Assembly: GCA_001464125.1 (NCBI GenBank) | Contig: LNEP01000004.1 | Coordinates: 1 to 64,000 of the forward strand | DNA: 64,000 bases | Direction: 5' to 3' | Origin: Betaproteobacteria bacterium Ga0077540 | Lineage (GTDB): Bacteria > Pseudomonadota > Gammaproteobacteria > Burkholderiales > Methylophilaceae | Part shown: one piece after another, positions 46,931-56,208 of the stretch | Layout: each line of letters starts with the position of its first letter | Position numbering within the stretch: the first letter of the stretch is position 1 | Notes under the pieces: generated by a model | Databases searched by the model: none | What the model was told of the DNA's origin: nothing | Seen by the model: the letters and a program-made list of their open reading frames with translations, nothing else | Translations under genes and position numbers: made by a program

Positions 46931-48133
46931 ATGAAAATTGTGAAATGGTCAAGTGCAGTGCTGTTTGGCCTGCTAATTGGTGCGTGTGTCGCTAGTTACG
47001 GCCGTATTTTTGACCCCAAACCAGATCTAAGCAAACTCAAATTACCTGCTGGCTTCTCCATTCAGATATTCAGCCAACTTCGTAGCCAATATGGTCAGCC
47101 AAGGATGATGACATTTGATGCAGAAGGCAACCTATACGTAGCACTTGCCACCACTGGGCAAGTTGTGATGTTGCAAGACAAAAACAGTGACGGTGTTGCA
47201 GAAACGCCTACTGTTGTTGCACGCAACCTCAATGCACCTCACAGCGTAACCTTTGTTGGCGATGCGATGTTGGTTTCAAATCAAGATGGTATCGTTAAGC
47301 TCACCAAAACCAGCACTGGCTGGTCAGAGCCCAAACCATTTATTTCAAACCTGGCTGAAGGTGGTCACACATTCAAAACAGTACGATTAGGCCCGGATGG
47401 TTTTTTATATATTAATGTCGGCTCATCTTGTAATGTTTGTGTAGAAAGCGAACCTACACGCGCCACTATTCTGCGTTACAGTACTGACGGCAAACCAACC
47501 GGCCATTTACCTACACTGGGCAGACACGCGCCCAACGCCATTTGGGCGACCGGCCTCCGTAACAGCCAAGGATTTGCATGGCACCCGGTTACTGGTGCTT
47601 TTTATGCGACTAACGAAGGTGCAGACAACCGTTCCGACAAAAAAGGTGCGCGCGTGAATGATGAATTGCCTCCAGAACATTTAAATGTGATTGAGGGTGG
47701 CCAATACTATGGCTGGCCACATTGCTGGGGTGATCCAAATAAACCAAACACCATGTTTGAAGACCCTAACTTTGTATCGACGAATCTCTCATGTGCGCAG
47801 GCCAAACCGCCTGCTATGATGTTTACCTCACACTCCACCCCTATTGGCATCACGTTTTTACACAAGAGCAAATTTCCTGTTGAGTATCAATCGGATGCGA
47901 TTGTAGCGTTGCATGGCTCTTGGAACCGTAAACAACCTAGCGGTTATTCTCTCGTACGGGTCAAGTTCAAGGGAAATCAGCCTGTGGCTGTAGAACCTTT
48001 TATCACCGGCTGGCTGGATGATAAAGATGCTTGGGGGCGACCAGTAGATGTTGCAGTTGGAACAGACGGCGCGCTATATGTGTCAGATGATAGAACAGGA
48101 TATATTTACCGAGTAAGTCATCAACAACAGTAA
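46931..48133 (+). CDS. Sorbosone-dehydrogenase-like beta-propeller lipoprotein
   Basis: A 400-aa protein with a lipobox (LLIGAC, Cys19), so probably membrane-anchored in the periplasm. The rest is a beta-propeller of the soluble PQQ glucose/sorbosone dehydrogenase family (LPAGFSIQIFSQL; QPRMMTFDAEGNLYVAL; GPDGFLYINVGSSCNVC; APNAIWATGLRNSQGFAWHP; GGQYYGWPHCWG; VALHGSWNRKQPSGY). PQQ-dependent sugar or aldehyde oxidation is the family idea, but the substrate is unknown. It follows the FccB-like gene by 36 bases with AAGGAAAT before the ATG, so electrons could go to the cytochrome encoded upstream. Confidence 0.85.
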   Translation: MKIVKWSSAVLFGLLIGACVASYGRIFDPKPDLSKLKLPAGFSIQIFSQLRSQYGQPRMMTFDAEGNLYVALATTGQVVMLQDKNSDGVAETPTVVARNLNAPHSVTFVGDAMLVSNQDGIVKLTKTSTGWSEPKPFISNLAEGGHTFKTVRLGPDGFLYINVGSSCNVCVESEPTRATILRYSTDGKPTGHLPTLGRHAPNAIWATGLRNSQGFAWHPVTGAFYATNEGADNRSDKKGARVNDELPPEHLNVIEGGQYYGWPHCWGDPNKPNTMFEDPNFVSTNLSCAQAKPPAMMFTSHSTPIGITFLHKSKFPVEYQSDAIVALHGSWNRKQPSGYSLVRVKFKGNQPVAVEPFITGWLDDKDAWGRPVDVAVGTDGALYVSDDRTGYIYRVSHQQQ

Positions 48134-48174
48134 CCCATTCATATTTTGACTTGATAAACAGAAAGTATTTCACC

Positions 48175-48771
48175 ATGAGATTGACCTGGAAATTGATTTT
48201 CGGCCTAGTGTTTTCATTGTTTGCGTCCACTTGGGCAATGGCAGAAAGCACCCTTATTCCGGGGAACATCGCTGTGCATATTGCACAAATGCACTACGAA
48301 CACCCAGTCCGCTTGCTACATCCTTATCTAGATGTGTGGCATATGAAAGGGCCATTAGCACAAAAAGCCGCCATATCAACATTGAATAAACACTTTGCCA
48401 ATGCGCAATGGTGTGATCAGGCTAAAAATGCAGCCGTCTTAATATTTCTGGAACCCCACATGTTTTACAACGCACAACTTAATGTGTATCACGCTGAGTT
48501 TATTGCCAAGGTATTTACTCAGACAGGTGGTATTGGCAACATTGAGCCTGCCGTGCTTCGCATCAAAAAACAAGCGCAACAGCTTGGCCCATTAACTGTT
48601 AAACCAGATTTCTACATGGAAAAAGCCTACATCAAAGCCATGGAAAAAGTGATTGCCGAGTTGAAAAAAAGCCCAGCATTTAGCAGTGCACTCAACGTAA
48701 AAATGGCTAAAAATGTGGAGACTATCTGCCCTGCACTCGATGAACTCCCTGTCAGCAAGCTATACTATTAG
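48175..48771 (+). CDS. Unrecognised exported protein in the flavocytochrome cluster
   Basis: A 198-aa protein with a signal peptide (RLTWKLIFGLVFSLFASTWAMA). The mature part is mainly helical, with AVHIAQMHYEHPVRLLHPYLDVWHMKGP, two Cys (AQWCDQAKNA and ETICPALDELP) that may form a disulfide, and a C-terminal YY. No heme motif and no known family recognised. The ATG at 48175 is preferred over the TTG in the ORF track because the signal starts there. It lies between the two beta-propeller genes on the same strand. Confidence 0.7.
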   Translation: MRLTWKLIFGLVFSLFASTWAMAESTLIPGNIAVHIAQMHYEHPVRLLHPYLDVWHMKGPLAQKAAISTLNKHFANAQWCDQAKNAAVLIFLEPHMFYNAQLNVYHAEFIAKVFTQTGGIGNIEPAVLRIKKQAQQLGPLTVKPDFYMEKAYIKAMEKVIAELKKSPAFSSALNVKMAKNVETICPALDELPVSKLYY

Positions 48772-48813
48772 TAATTCTCTCTTTCAACTATCTAACAGAT
48801 TGACTTAACTGCC

Positions 48814-49659
48814 ATGAAAATACTCCTCGCATTACTAGCTTTGGTCAGCACAATTTCTGCATTTGCTAAAGAACCTCTTCCCACAAAAATCACCGGGTTA
48901 AAAACACCGGAGTCCGTGGTGCAGGACAAAGACGGCACTATCTACATCACCGAAATTGGTGAGTTTGATAAGGATGGTGATGGGCAAATTACCAAAGTAG
49001 ATAAAAAAGGGAATATCACGGTATTTGCTAAAGGCATGGATGATCCCAAAGGCATCACCATGGTTGGCAAAAACTTATATGTCACTGACAAAACGCGTGT
49101 GCTTGAAGTTTACCCTGATGGCACATGGCAGGTTTATGGTGCACAAATGGCTTTCCCCAGCACGCCTGTATTCCTGAATGATATAGAAGCAGACAAAGTG
49201 GGCAATTTATATGTGAGCGACAGCGGCTCACTGAAAGACGGCGGACAAATCTACAAAATTACCAAAGGTGGCGTAATTTCGATTATTGCGGATAACAAAA
49301 ACCCAGACATTCTTGCCCCAAACGGACTCTTGTTCGAAGGCCGTAACCAAATGGTATCGGTAGACTTTGCCTCTGGCATTCTGTATCGAGTGAACCTTGC
49401 TAACGGTGCTACTACCAAAATAGCCGAGGGCTTTGGCGGTGGTGATGGCATCATCAAAACTAAGTCTGGCAAGGTGTTTATCAGCGACTGGAAAAACGGG
49501 GTCATTAATCAACTCAGTGGCGGCAAAGCAAGATTATTCAAATCCGGGCTCACTAGTTCAGCAGACATGGCATTAAGTGCGGATGGAGAATATCTATTGG
49601 TGCCCTTAATGAAACTGGGCGAACTTGTATTTATTCCTTTGGAGGAAGCAAAACCTTAA
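48814..49659 (+). CDS. Exported NHL/SMP-30-like beta-propeller protein
   Basis: A 281-aa periplasmic protein with a signal peptide (KILLALLALVSTISAFA). It is made of repeated propeller blades (ESVVQDKDGTIYITEIGEFDKDGDGQITKVDKKGNITVF; NDIEADKVGNLYVSDSG; LAPNGLLFEGRNQMVSVDFA; GGGDGIIKTKSGKVFISDW). The DKDGDGQI loop looks like a calcium site. This resembles SMP-30/gluconolactonase-type propellers, but lactonase residues were not verified. It ends the fccA-like gene cluster and is followed by a terminator. Confidence 0.8.
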   Translation: MKILLALLALVSTISAFAKEPLPTKITGLKTPESVVQDKDGTIYITEIGEFDKDGDGQITKVDKKGNITVFAKGMDDPKGITMVGKNLYVTDKTRVLEVYPDGTWQVYGAQMAFPSTPVFLNDIEADKVGNLYVSDSGSLKDGGQIYKITKGGVISIIADNKNPDILAPNGLLFEGRNQMVSVDFASGILYRVNLANGATTKIAEGFGGGDGIIKTKSGKVFISDWKNGVINQLSGGKARLFKSGLTSSADMALSADGEYLLVPLMKLGELVFIPLEEAKP

Positions 49660-49687
49660 TTCACTGTGGTTTTGTCAGATATTGATC

Positions 49688-49717
49688 AAAAAAGCCGTGC
49701 GTGTGCATGGCTTTTTT
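49688..49717 (+). terminator. Terminator of the flavocytochrome/beta-propeller cluster
   Basis: AAAAAAGCCGTGC and GCATGGCTTTTTT pair with one mismatch around GTGT, starting 29 bases after the stop of the last beta-propeller gene. A typical rho-independent terminator. Confidence 0.8.
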
Positions 49718-49785
49718 CATTCTCTTGGCATTGTGTGAAATATGAATGGTATGGATGTTTGCTCTAACGTAAGGTTTGACTAAGT

Positions 49786-50598
49786 ATGAAAAATCGTTGC
49801 ACTTTAGATAGCGTAGAACTGCGTCAAGCAGCATTGAATTGGCTGACTGTGGATAATCCTGAACGTAAAGCGTTTGGAGTTGGCCAATTACAAAAAGCAT
49901 ATTTGGTAAATGAAGTTCATTTAGACACACACGCCTTGCTGGGCACTCAAGCCAATATTCCTGGTCGGCCTACCAAGCCGGAGTTGGTCTCCCCACTTGA
50001 GGTCAAAAAGCGCTCTATGCGCACCGTTGAGGGCAGAGCCGCGCTTGTACACGCCCTAGCCCATATTGAATTTAATGCCATTAATCTTGCATTGGATGCC
50101 ATTTGGCGCTTTGCCAACATGCCTGCAGAGTATTATGCGGATTGGTTAAAAGTAGCGGCAGAAGAGGCTTACCATTTCAGCTTACTGAACAAACACTTAG
50201 CGAACTTAGGGTTTACCTATGGCGATTTCTCGGGCCACAACAGCCTATGGGAAATGGTGGAGCGCACACAAGACGAAGTCCTAGCACGCATGGCACTGGT
50301 GCCCAGAACCATGGAGGCACGTGGCTTAGACGCTAGTTTGCCACTGCGCAATAAACTGGCACAAGCAGGTGACGCCGCTGGAGCTGAAATATTGGATATT
50401 ATTTTGCGAGATGAAATCGGCCATGTGGCCATTGGCAATCACTGGTTTAACTGGTTATGCGCACAGCGTGGATTAGCACCAATAGAAACTTTTCAGGCGT
50501 TATGCCAACAATACAATGCACCCAAATTAAAACCACCGTTTAATATGGATGCCAGACGCCAAGCTGGCTTTACTGAAGACGAGTTGGCTTTGCTGTAA
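49786..50598 (+). CDS. DUF455 ferritin-like protein
   Basis: A 270-aa protein of the DUF455 family (LRQAALNWLTVDNPERKA; VHALAHIEFNAINLALDAIWRF; VAAEEAYHFSLLNKHLANLG; ILDIILRDEIGHVAIGNHWFNWLC). The repeated E...ExxH pattern in a four-helix bundle suggests a di-iron site of ferritin-like type. The reaction is unknown to me; a monooxygenase of the MiaE kind is possible. Single gene on the plus strand, converging with serB. Confidence 0.85.
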   Translation: MKNRCTLDSVELRQAALNWLTVDNPERKAFGVGQLQKAYLVNEVHLDTHALLGTQANIPGRPTKPELVSPLEVKKRSMRTVEGRAALVHALAHIEFNAINLALDAIWRFANMPAEYYADWLKVAAEEAYHFSLLNKHLANLGFTYGDFSGHNSLWEMVERTQDEVLARMALVPRTMEARGLDASLPLRNKLAQAGDAAGAEILDIILRDEIGHVAIGNHWFNWLCAQRGLAPIETFQALCQQYNAPKLKPPFNMDARRQAGFTEDELALL

Positions 50599-50600
50599 TA

Positions 50601-51440
50601 CTAAGCAGATAACAAATAAGCCACGCCATCTAAGCCATTGAAATTCAATGCATAAGTGGCTTTTTCTTGTACCACAGGTTTTGCGTGGTACGCTACCCCA
50701 ATCCCTGCGACCGACATCATGACCAAATCATTGGCGCCATCACCAATGGCAATGGTTTGATGTGCTTGCAAACCAAGAGCTTCACGCATTTTCACCAGCT
50801 CATCGGCTTTGCGCTGCGCATCCACAATGTCACCTACAATATTGCCAGTCAGCTGACCATCCACAATTTCCAAGGTATTGGACACCGCGTAATCCAAACC
50901 CAAACTGTCTTTAACGTATTGCGCAAAAAACGTAAACCCGCCGGACACCACCATGGTTTTAATGTTATTGGCCTTACAAGTATCAATCCAGCTCTGTGCA
51001 CCTGGGTTAAACTGCAAACGCTCATCGACCACACGCTGTAAAGCAGATTCCGGCAGGCCTTTTAGCAAGGCCACACGCTTACGTAGGCTAGCGGCAAAAT
51101 CTAACTCACCCCGCATTGCGGCTTCAGTAATGGCTGAAATTTGCGGTTTAATCCCCATCATGTCTGCAATTTCGTCTATACACTCAATGCTAATCAATGT
51201 GGAATCCATGTCCATGACACATAAACCAAACTGTTTTAAACGGTGGTGATCTGGCACCAACGCACAATCAATCTGTTGCTCACGGCAAAACTGTGTCACG
51301 GTCTCAATATCGTTAGTATTGGTGGGCAGATAATAGGCGAACTCACCAACTTGCATAAATTGGGTGTGTCCACCAATTAAACGATGAATGTGGGTAAGAT
51401 GGGCTACACTGAGTTGACGACCTTGTACGACGAGACGCAT
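50601..51440 (-). CDS. serB: Phosphoserine phosphatase
   Basis: Last step of serine synthesis. The 279-aa HAD enzyme has the nucleophile motif LCVMDMDSTLISIECIDEIAD, MVVSGGFTFFAQ (motif II Ser), and AIGDGANDLVMMSVAGIGVAYHAKP (motifs III-IV). The N-terminal 75 residues form a small regulatory-type domain. The start is the ATG at 51440, not the TTG further upstream. Its stop lies 3 bases from the DUF455 stop on the opposite strand. Confidence 0.93.
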   Translation of the reverse strand: MRLVVQGRQLSVAHLTHIHRLIGGHTQFMQVGEFAYYLPTNTNDIETVTQFCREQQIDCALVPDHHRLKQFGLCVMDMDSTLISIECIDEIADMMGIKPQISAITEAAMRGELDFAASLRKRVALLKGLPESALQRVVDERLQFNPGAQSWIDTCKANNIKTMVVSGGFTFFAQYVKDSLGLDYAVSNTLEIVDGQLTGNIVGDIVDAQRKADELVKMREALGLQAHQTIAIGDGANDLVMMSVAGIGVAYHAKPVVQEKATYALNFNGLDGVAYLLSA

Positions 51441-51607
51441 GAATCTGCTCACAAAACACAAAAAACAAAATTATAACAGTTCACCCTTGCCATACGCTGC
51501 ATTCGTCAAACTCATGAAGGTTTGTGCTGCTGTTCTTGAATTTATTTTTTGAGCTTTGAGTGTTATGCTTGAATTGTTTCGCTGCTTAACCTTTGAATGG
51601 AAACCGT

Positions 51608-52381
51608 ATGAAGTCAACACCCCCCGCCAATCTTGCATGGCTTAATCTACCCAATCTACCTTGGCCACTCAAAACGCTTTTTGCGGGCTATCTCTTGGTG
51701 ATTGGCATCGGCTTGTGTATGGCAGGTCTACAAATCATGCTGACGCACGGCATGGCGGATGGCAAAATCGGGTTATCCAAAAACGATATTGTTTATAGCT
51801 ACTATGGCGATAAAGACAACAGCAAACTCGCCAGCAAACTCAATGGATCGATGATTGACAAAGCCCCCCTGGCAGTGCGTCAGGACATTATTCAGTGGGC
51901 AGTTGAAGGCGCGCCTGAAGACAAATGGGAATCACATTACAAAGGCGTATTTGCGCAGCACTGTGTGATGTGCCACAGTCAAATACCGGGCATTCCCAAC
52001 TTCACCAAATATGAGGAAGTTAAAAAAGTCGCCGCCAGCAATCAGGGCGCAACCATCAGTGGCTTAACACGTGTTTCCCATATCCATTTGTTTGGTATTA
52101 GCTTTATTTTCTTCTTTATTGGGCTTATTTTTAGCTTTGCGGTAAATGTGCCCAAAAAACTTAAAATCATCGCGATTGCTTTCCCATTTGCGTTTTTGAT
52201 TATTGACGTATTATCTTGGTGGTTGACCAAACTTTCGCCTAACTTTGCATGGCTGACCATCATTGGTGGTATTGGTTACAGCTTAGCTTCAACCTACATG
52301 TGGTGCGTAAGCATGTATCAGATGTTTATCTTGTCTCGCGATGGCAAGATTTATGGCAATGCTTGGGAGCAAGATTTGTAG
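51608..52381 (+). CDS. Multi-spanning membrane protein with a c-type heme site, function unknown
   Basis: A 257-aa protein with about four membrane helices (about 23-45, 145-168, 172-195, 205-235). The c-heme motif CVMCH (residues 119-123) lies in the soluble loop between helices 1 and 2, in GVFAQHCVMCHSQIPGIPNF. Histidines in RVSHIHLFG at the second helix could ligate another heme. Other notable text: SWWLTKLSPNFAWLTIIGGIGYSLASTYMW. I do not know the family; it looks like a membrane electron carrier. The ATG at 51608 has GGAAAC upstream. It stands alone between serB and a terminator. Confidence 0.8.
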   Translation: MKSTPPANLAWLNLPNLPWPLKTLFAGYLLVIGIGLCMAGLQIMLTHGMADGKIGLSKNDIVYSYYGDKDNSKLASKLNGSMIDKAPLAVRQDIIQWAVEGAPEDKWESHYKGVFAQHCVMCHSQIPGIPNFTKYEEVKKVAASNQGATISGLTRVSHIHLFGISFIFFFIGLIFSFAVNVPKKLKIIAIAFPFAFLIIDVLSWWLTKLSPNFAWLTIIGGIGYSLASTYMWCVSMYQMFILSRDGKIYGNAWEQDL

Positions 52382-52403
52382 CCAAACAAGTGCAAGCCAA
52401 AAC

Positions 52404-52434
52404 AAAAAAGCCATGCATCTGCATGGCTTTTTTT
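52404..52434. terminator. Bidirectional terminator
   Basis: AAAAAAGCCATGC-ATCT-GCATGGCTTTTTT is a perfect stem-loop with A and T runs on both sides, between two convergent genes (the heme membrane protein and the isochorismatase-fold hydrolase). It can serve both. Confidence 0.85.
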
Positions 52435-52452
52435 ATGGGACTATTATTTAGG

Positions 52453-53049
52453 CTAGAGTTGATTCACATCATCCACTACCACCGCAAATAAATCACGAAT
52501 CGCAGCCAGCGCACTGTCATGCATGTTTTGCGCATCAATCACTTTACTCTGTGGCCCTACTAGACTGCGCGTAGCACATGCACTAGCGACTACCGTGGGT
52601 TTAAAACCCAAATTAAACGCACCGCGTGCAGTCGAGTTAATGCACATATGGGTCATAAACCCTGCCAACACAATATGTTCGATATTCAAGGATTTTAGTT
52701 GCGCCTCCAGTGGAGTATGCCAAAACGCATTTGGATATTGCTTGACCACGACTGCCTCACCATTTTGGGGGGCTACTTCGTCCGCAATGGCACCGATATT
52801 CGTGCGTATATCGTAAGGGGTGCCAGGCCCTGCATCATGCTGAATATGAATAATCGGCATGCCTAAGGCCCTAGCTTTGTTGAGCAACTTTTGCGCTTCT
52901 AATAACGCTGGCTCTACATGCGTTAACTGCATGATGCCCTGCCGATAAGTATTCTGACAATCCACCATCACCAACGCGGATTCGCTCAGATTCGCATGCT
53001 TAAATCCCATTCCGGTCACTTCTCGGAGTGTTTGTGATGCCACAGTCAT
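52453..53049 (-). CDS. Isochorismatase-fold cysteine hydrolase
   Basis: A 198-aa member of the isochorismatase-like hydrolases. The catalytic triad is visible as Asp30 (LVMVDCQNTY), Lys103 (VVKQYPNAFW) and Cys136 (GFMTHMCINSTARG). The family includes nicotinamidases, ureidoacrylate and isochorismate hydrolases; the substrate cannot be told from sequence. GGAAAGGAAAAGT precedes the ATG, an excellent ribosome site. Divergent from sucC. Confidence 0.88.
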   Translation of the reverse strand: MTVASQTLREVTGMGFKHANLSESALVMVDCQNTYRQGIMQLTHVEPALLEAQKLLNKARALGMPIIHIQHDAGPGTPYDIRTNIGAIADEVAPQNGEAVVVKQYPNAFWHTPLEAQLKSLNIEHIVLAGFMTHMCINSTARGAFNLGFKPTVVASACATRSLVGPQSKVIDAQNMHDSALAAIRDLFAVVVDDVNQL

Positions 53050-53167
53050 TACTTTTCCTTTCCATTAAAAAACAAGCCCACATTAGATACGGCTTTTTTA
53101 GTAGCTTCTATCGGCCATTTGCGCGAAAATAACGTTTGAAAATAAATTATTCTAAAACCACTCTAAA

Positions 53168-54343
53168 ATGAATTTACACGAATATCAAGCAAAACAACTC
53201 CTGCAACGTTATGGCCTCACTACCCCTGTCGGACTCGTCGTGCAATCGGAAGAAGCCGCTGCCGCAGCGACTAAAGAAATTTCTGGCAATGCATGGGTAG
53301 TGAAAGCCCAAGTGCATGCGGGCGGACGTGGTAAAGCGGGCGGTGTGAAAGTGGTGAAGTCTGCACAAGAAGCGCAATCCGTTGCCAACGCGTTGCTTGG
53401 TAAGCATTTAGTCACCTATCAAAACGCACCGGATGGCCAACCTGTACACCAAGTACTGGTTGAACAAACGCTACCCATTGCGCGTGAACTTTACTTATCC
53501 ATGTTAGTAGACCGAACCCTAGAGCGTGTGGTCATGGTAGCCTCCAGTGCAGGTGGCATGGATATTGAAGAAATTGCTGCCACCCAACCAGAAAAAATCT
53601 TGCAAGAAGTCTGTGACCCTTTGAATGGTTTGGTGGATTATCAAGCACGTAACTTAGCCTTTGCGCTAGATTTAGTCGGCGATCAAATTACTGCTTTTAC
53701 CAAACTGACCAAAGGTCTGTACAAACTATTTAAAGAAAACGATTTAGCCTTGCTTGAAATCAACCCGCTGATTGTCACGACCGATGGCAAACTGGTGGCG
53801 TTGGATTGCAAAATGACGGTGGATGACAACGCCTTGTACCGCCAAAAAGTGCTGGCAGAAATGCGTGACTGGTCTCAAGACGATGCCAAAGAGGCTGAAG
53901 CGCACCATGCTGGCCTCAATTATATTGCTTTAAATGGCAATATCGGTTGCATGGTCAACGGCGCAGGTTTAGCGATGGCCACCATGGATTTAATCAAACT
54001 GCATGGCGGCATGCCTGCTAACTTCTTAGATGTGGGCGGTGGTGCAACGGCTGAAACAGTCGCTAAAGCTTTTAAAATCATCTTGGCGGATAACAATGTC
54101 AAAGCCATATTGGTAAATATCTTTGGTGGCATCATGCGTTGCGACATCATTGCCACTGGCATTATCACTGCTGTCAAAGATGTGGGGATGACGATACCGG
54201 TTGTCGTCCGTTTGGAAGGTACAAACGTTGAATTAGGTAAACAAATGTTACGTGAAAGTGGTTTAAATATTATCTCTGCAGAAAACTTAACCGACGCAGC
54301 ACAGCAAGCTGTGAAATCAGTCAACAGTCAGGCGGTGCAATAA
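53168..54343 (+). CDS. sucC: Succinyl-CoA synthetase beta subunit
   Basis: ATP-grasp subunit that binds ADP/ATP or GDP/GTP and succinate; 391 aa. Blocks: [57 protein letters not shown] and [34 protein letters not shown]. No clear ribosome site precedes the ATG. Its stop overlaps the sucD start (TAATG). The classical sucAB genes are not next to it, which would fit an organism with an incomplete citric-acid cycle, though the window alone does not show this. Confidence 0.96.
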   Translation: MNLHEYQAKQLLQRYGLTTPVGLVVQSEEAAAAATKEISGNAWVVKAQVHAGGRGKAGGVKVVKSAQEAQSVANALLGKHLVTYQNAPDGQPVHQVLVEQTLPIARELYLSMLVDRTLERVVMVASSAGGMDIEEIAATQPEKILQEVCDPLNGLVDYQARNLAFALDLVGDQITAFTKLTKGLYKLFKENDLALLEINPLIVTTDGKLVALDCKMTVDDNALYRQKVLAEMRDWSQDDAKEAEAHHAGLNYIALNGNIGCMVNGAGLAMATMDLIKLHGGMPANFLDVGGGATAETVAKAFKIILADNNVKAILVNIFGGIMRCDIIATGIITAVKDVGMTIPVVVRLEGTNVELGKQMLRESGLNIISAENLTDAAQQAVKSVNSQAVQ

Positions 54344-55233
54344 TGGCGATTTTAGTCAATAAAAACACCCGTGTACTGTGCCAAGGGTTTACCGGCAAGC
54401 AAGGCACCTTTCACTCTGAGCAAGCCCTAGCTTACGGCACAAAAATGGTAGGTGGTGTCACACCGGGTAAAGGCGGCCAGCAACACCTCAATTTGCCAGT
54501 ATTTAATACCATGCGCGAAGCCGTGCGTGAAACACAAGCCAACGCCAGTGTGATTTATGTGCCTCCACCTTATGCGGCTGATTCTATTTTAGAAGCGTCA
54601 GATGCGGGTATTGAATTGGTGGTCTGCATCACGGAAGGCATTCCAGTATTGGACATGCTCAATGTGAAAGCCGCACTCAAAGCCAATGGCACCAAACTGA
54701 TTGGGCCTAACTGCCCAGGGGTGATTACACCAGATGAATGCAAAATTGGCATTATGCCAGGTAGCATTCATTTACGCGGCAAAGTGGGCGTGGTCTCGCG
54801 CTCTGGCACCCTCACCTACGAGGCCGTGCATCAAACCACAGCATTAGGTTTGGGTCAAACCACCTGCGTGGGTATTGGCGGAGATCCCATTAAAGGGCTT
54901 AATTACATTGAGTGCCTAGCCATGTTTGAGGCAGACCCTGAAACAGAAGCCATTATCATGGTGGGTGAAATTGGTGGTAGTGATGAAGAAGCTGCGGCTG
55001 ATTTTATCAAGCACCATGTGACCAAGCCGGTTGCGGCTTATATTGCAGGCTTAACCGCGCCAAAAGGCAAGCGCATGGGCCATGCTGGTGCGATTATTTC
55101 TGGCGGTAGTGGTCGTGCAGAAGACAAAATTTTAGCGTTGGAATCTGCTGGTTGTGTGGTTGCAAACTCGCCTGCACAGTTGGGTGAAGCGGTGCTTAAA
55201 GCCATGCAACTTAAACAAGCAGTTCGTTCTTAA
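54343..55233 (+). CDS. sucD: Succinyl-CoA synthetase alpha subunit
   Basis: CoA-binding, phosphohistidine-forming subunit, 296 aa. It has [30 protein letters not shown] at the N-terminus, [18 protein letters not shown], and the phosphorylated His in [20 protein letters not shown] near residue 245. It is translationally coupled to sucC and followed 12 bases later by an ankyrin gene on the same strand. Confidence 0.97.
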   Translation: MAILVNKNTRVLCQGFTGKQGTFHSEQALAYGTKMVGGVTPGKGGQQHLNLPVFNTMREAVRETQANASVIYVPPPYAADSILEASDAGIELVVCITEGIPVLDMLNVKAALKANGTKLIGPNCPGVITPDECKIGIMPGSIHLRGKVGVVSRSGTLTYEAVHQTTALGLGQTTCVGIGGDPIKGLNYIECLAMFEADPETEAIIMVGEIGGSDEEAAADFIKHHVTKPVAAYIAGLTAPKGKRMGHAGAIISGGSGRAEDKILALESAGCVVANSPAQLGEAVLKAMQLKQAVRS

Positions 55234-55245
55234 GGTGAATAATTA

Positions 55246-56199
55246 ATGGTCTTGCAAACAGGCATGCGGTGGTTACTTTTTCTGAGCTTAAGTATCTTAG
55301 CGAGTGTGAGCATGGCAGCTGCGGATGTCACATACTTACTCACCGCCGCCTCCAAAGGGGATATCGAAACAGTGAACGCCATGCTCAACAGTGGCGTTAA
55401 CCCCAACACACAAGACCAAGACCATATCACCGCACTCATGTATGCCGCACGTAAAAATCGTGCAGATGTCGCCAGCGCCTTGATTGCAAAAGGTGCAGAC
55501 ATCAACGCTAAAGACAAAGGTGGTTGGACCGCACTGATGTTTGCAGCAAAAAAGAACAATATTGAAACCGTGCAAGTGCTACTGAATAAAGGGGCAGATG
55601 CGAAAGTACGCGACCCTGCTGGTTGGAGCGCACTTGGTTTAGCCGCGACCTCTGGCTATAGCCAAGTAGTCGATTTGATTATCAAAAGTGGGATTGATGC
55701 CAACACCAAAAGTGATGATGGAAAACCGGTGCTCATGTACGCTGCCAAAAGTGGCGATATTCCGACCATTACCAGCTTGATCAATAATGGCGCCAAGCTA
55801 GATACGCAAGACAAACTGGGCACCACAGCCTTAATGATTGCCACAAGAGAAGGCCATGCCCCCGCAGTGAGCTATTTATTGGAAAAAGGCGCGGATGTTG
55901 ATGAACAAGACAATTACAAATGGACTGCGCTTACTTGGGCGGTAAAAAAATCCCAAGTAGAAGCGGCAAAAGCCTTGATTGCCAAAGGGGCCAATGTGAA
56001 TCACCAAGATTCAGAGGGCACACCCTTATTGCAGCTAGCTGTGGATACCAATTCCCCAGAGATGGTGCGCCTGCTGCTAGATAATAAAGCGGATGTCAAA
56101 GCACGCGACCAGTATGGTTTAACTGCTTATGTGTATGCTCTTAAACGCAAAAACCCAACCATCGTGGACATGATTAAAAACGCCGGTGGCAAATATTAA
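55246..56199 (+). CDS. Exported ankyrin-repeat protein
   Basis: A 317-aa protein with signal peptide (MRWLLFLSLSILASVSMAAA after a short leader). Eight or nine ankyrin repeats fill residues 25-315 (for example KGDIETVNAMLNSGVNPNTQDQDHITALMYAARKNRADVASALIAKGADINAKDK). The repeats are nearly perfect, so this is a rigid periplasmic or surface protein-binding scaffold; partner unknown. It lies between sucD and nadE with short gaps, so it may be co-transcribed with them. The second ATG, 15 bases on, is an alternative start. Confidence 0.88.
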   Translation: MVLQTGMRWLLFLSLSILASVSMAAADVTYLLTAASKGDIETVNAMLNSGVNPNTQDQDHITALMYAARKNRADVASALIAKGADINAKDKGGWTALMFAAKKNNIETVQVLLNKGADAKVRDPAGWSALGLAATSGYSQVVDLIIKSGIDANTKSDDGKPVLMYAAKSGDIPTITSLINNGAKLDTQDKLGTTALMIATREGHAPAVSYLLEKGADVDEQDNYKWTALTWAVKKSQVEAAKALIAKGANVNHQDSEGTPLLQLAVDTNSPEMVRLLLDNKADVKARDQYGLTAYVYALKRKNPTIVDMIKNAGGKY

Positions 56200-56208
56200 G
56201 TTAGCCTT

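Noticed and set aside
53070-53110. Terminator before sucC
   Set aside because: AAGCC...GGCTT with a T-run is present, but the stem is only five pairs around a 12-base loop and no gene ends there on that strand.
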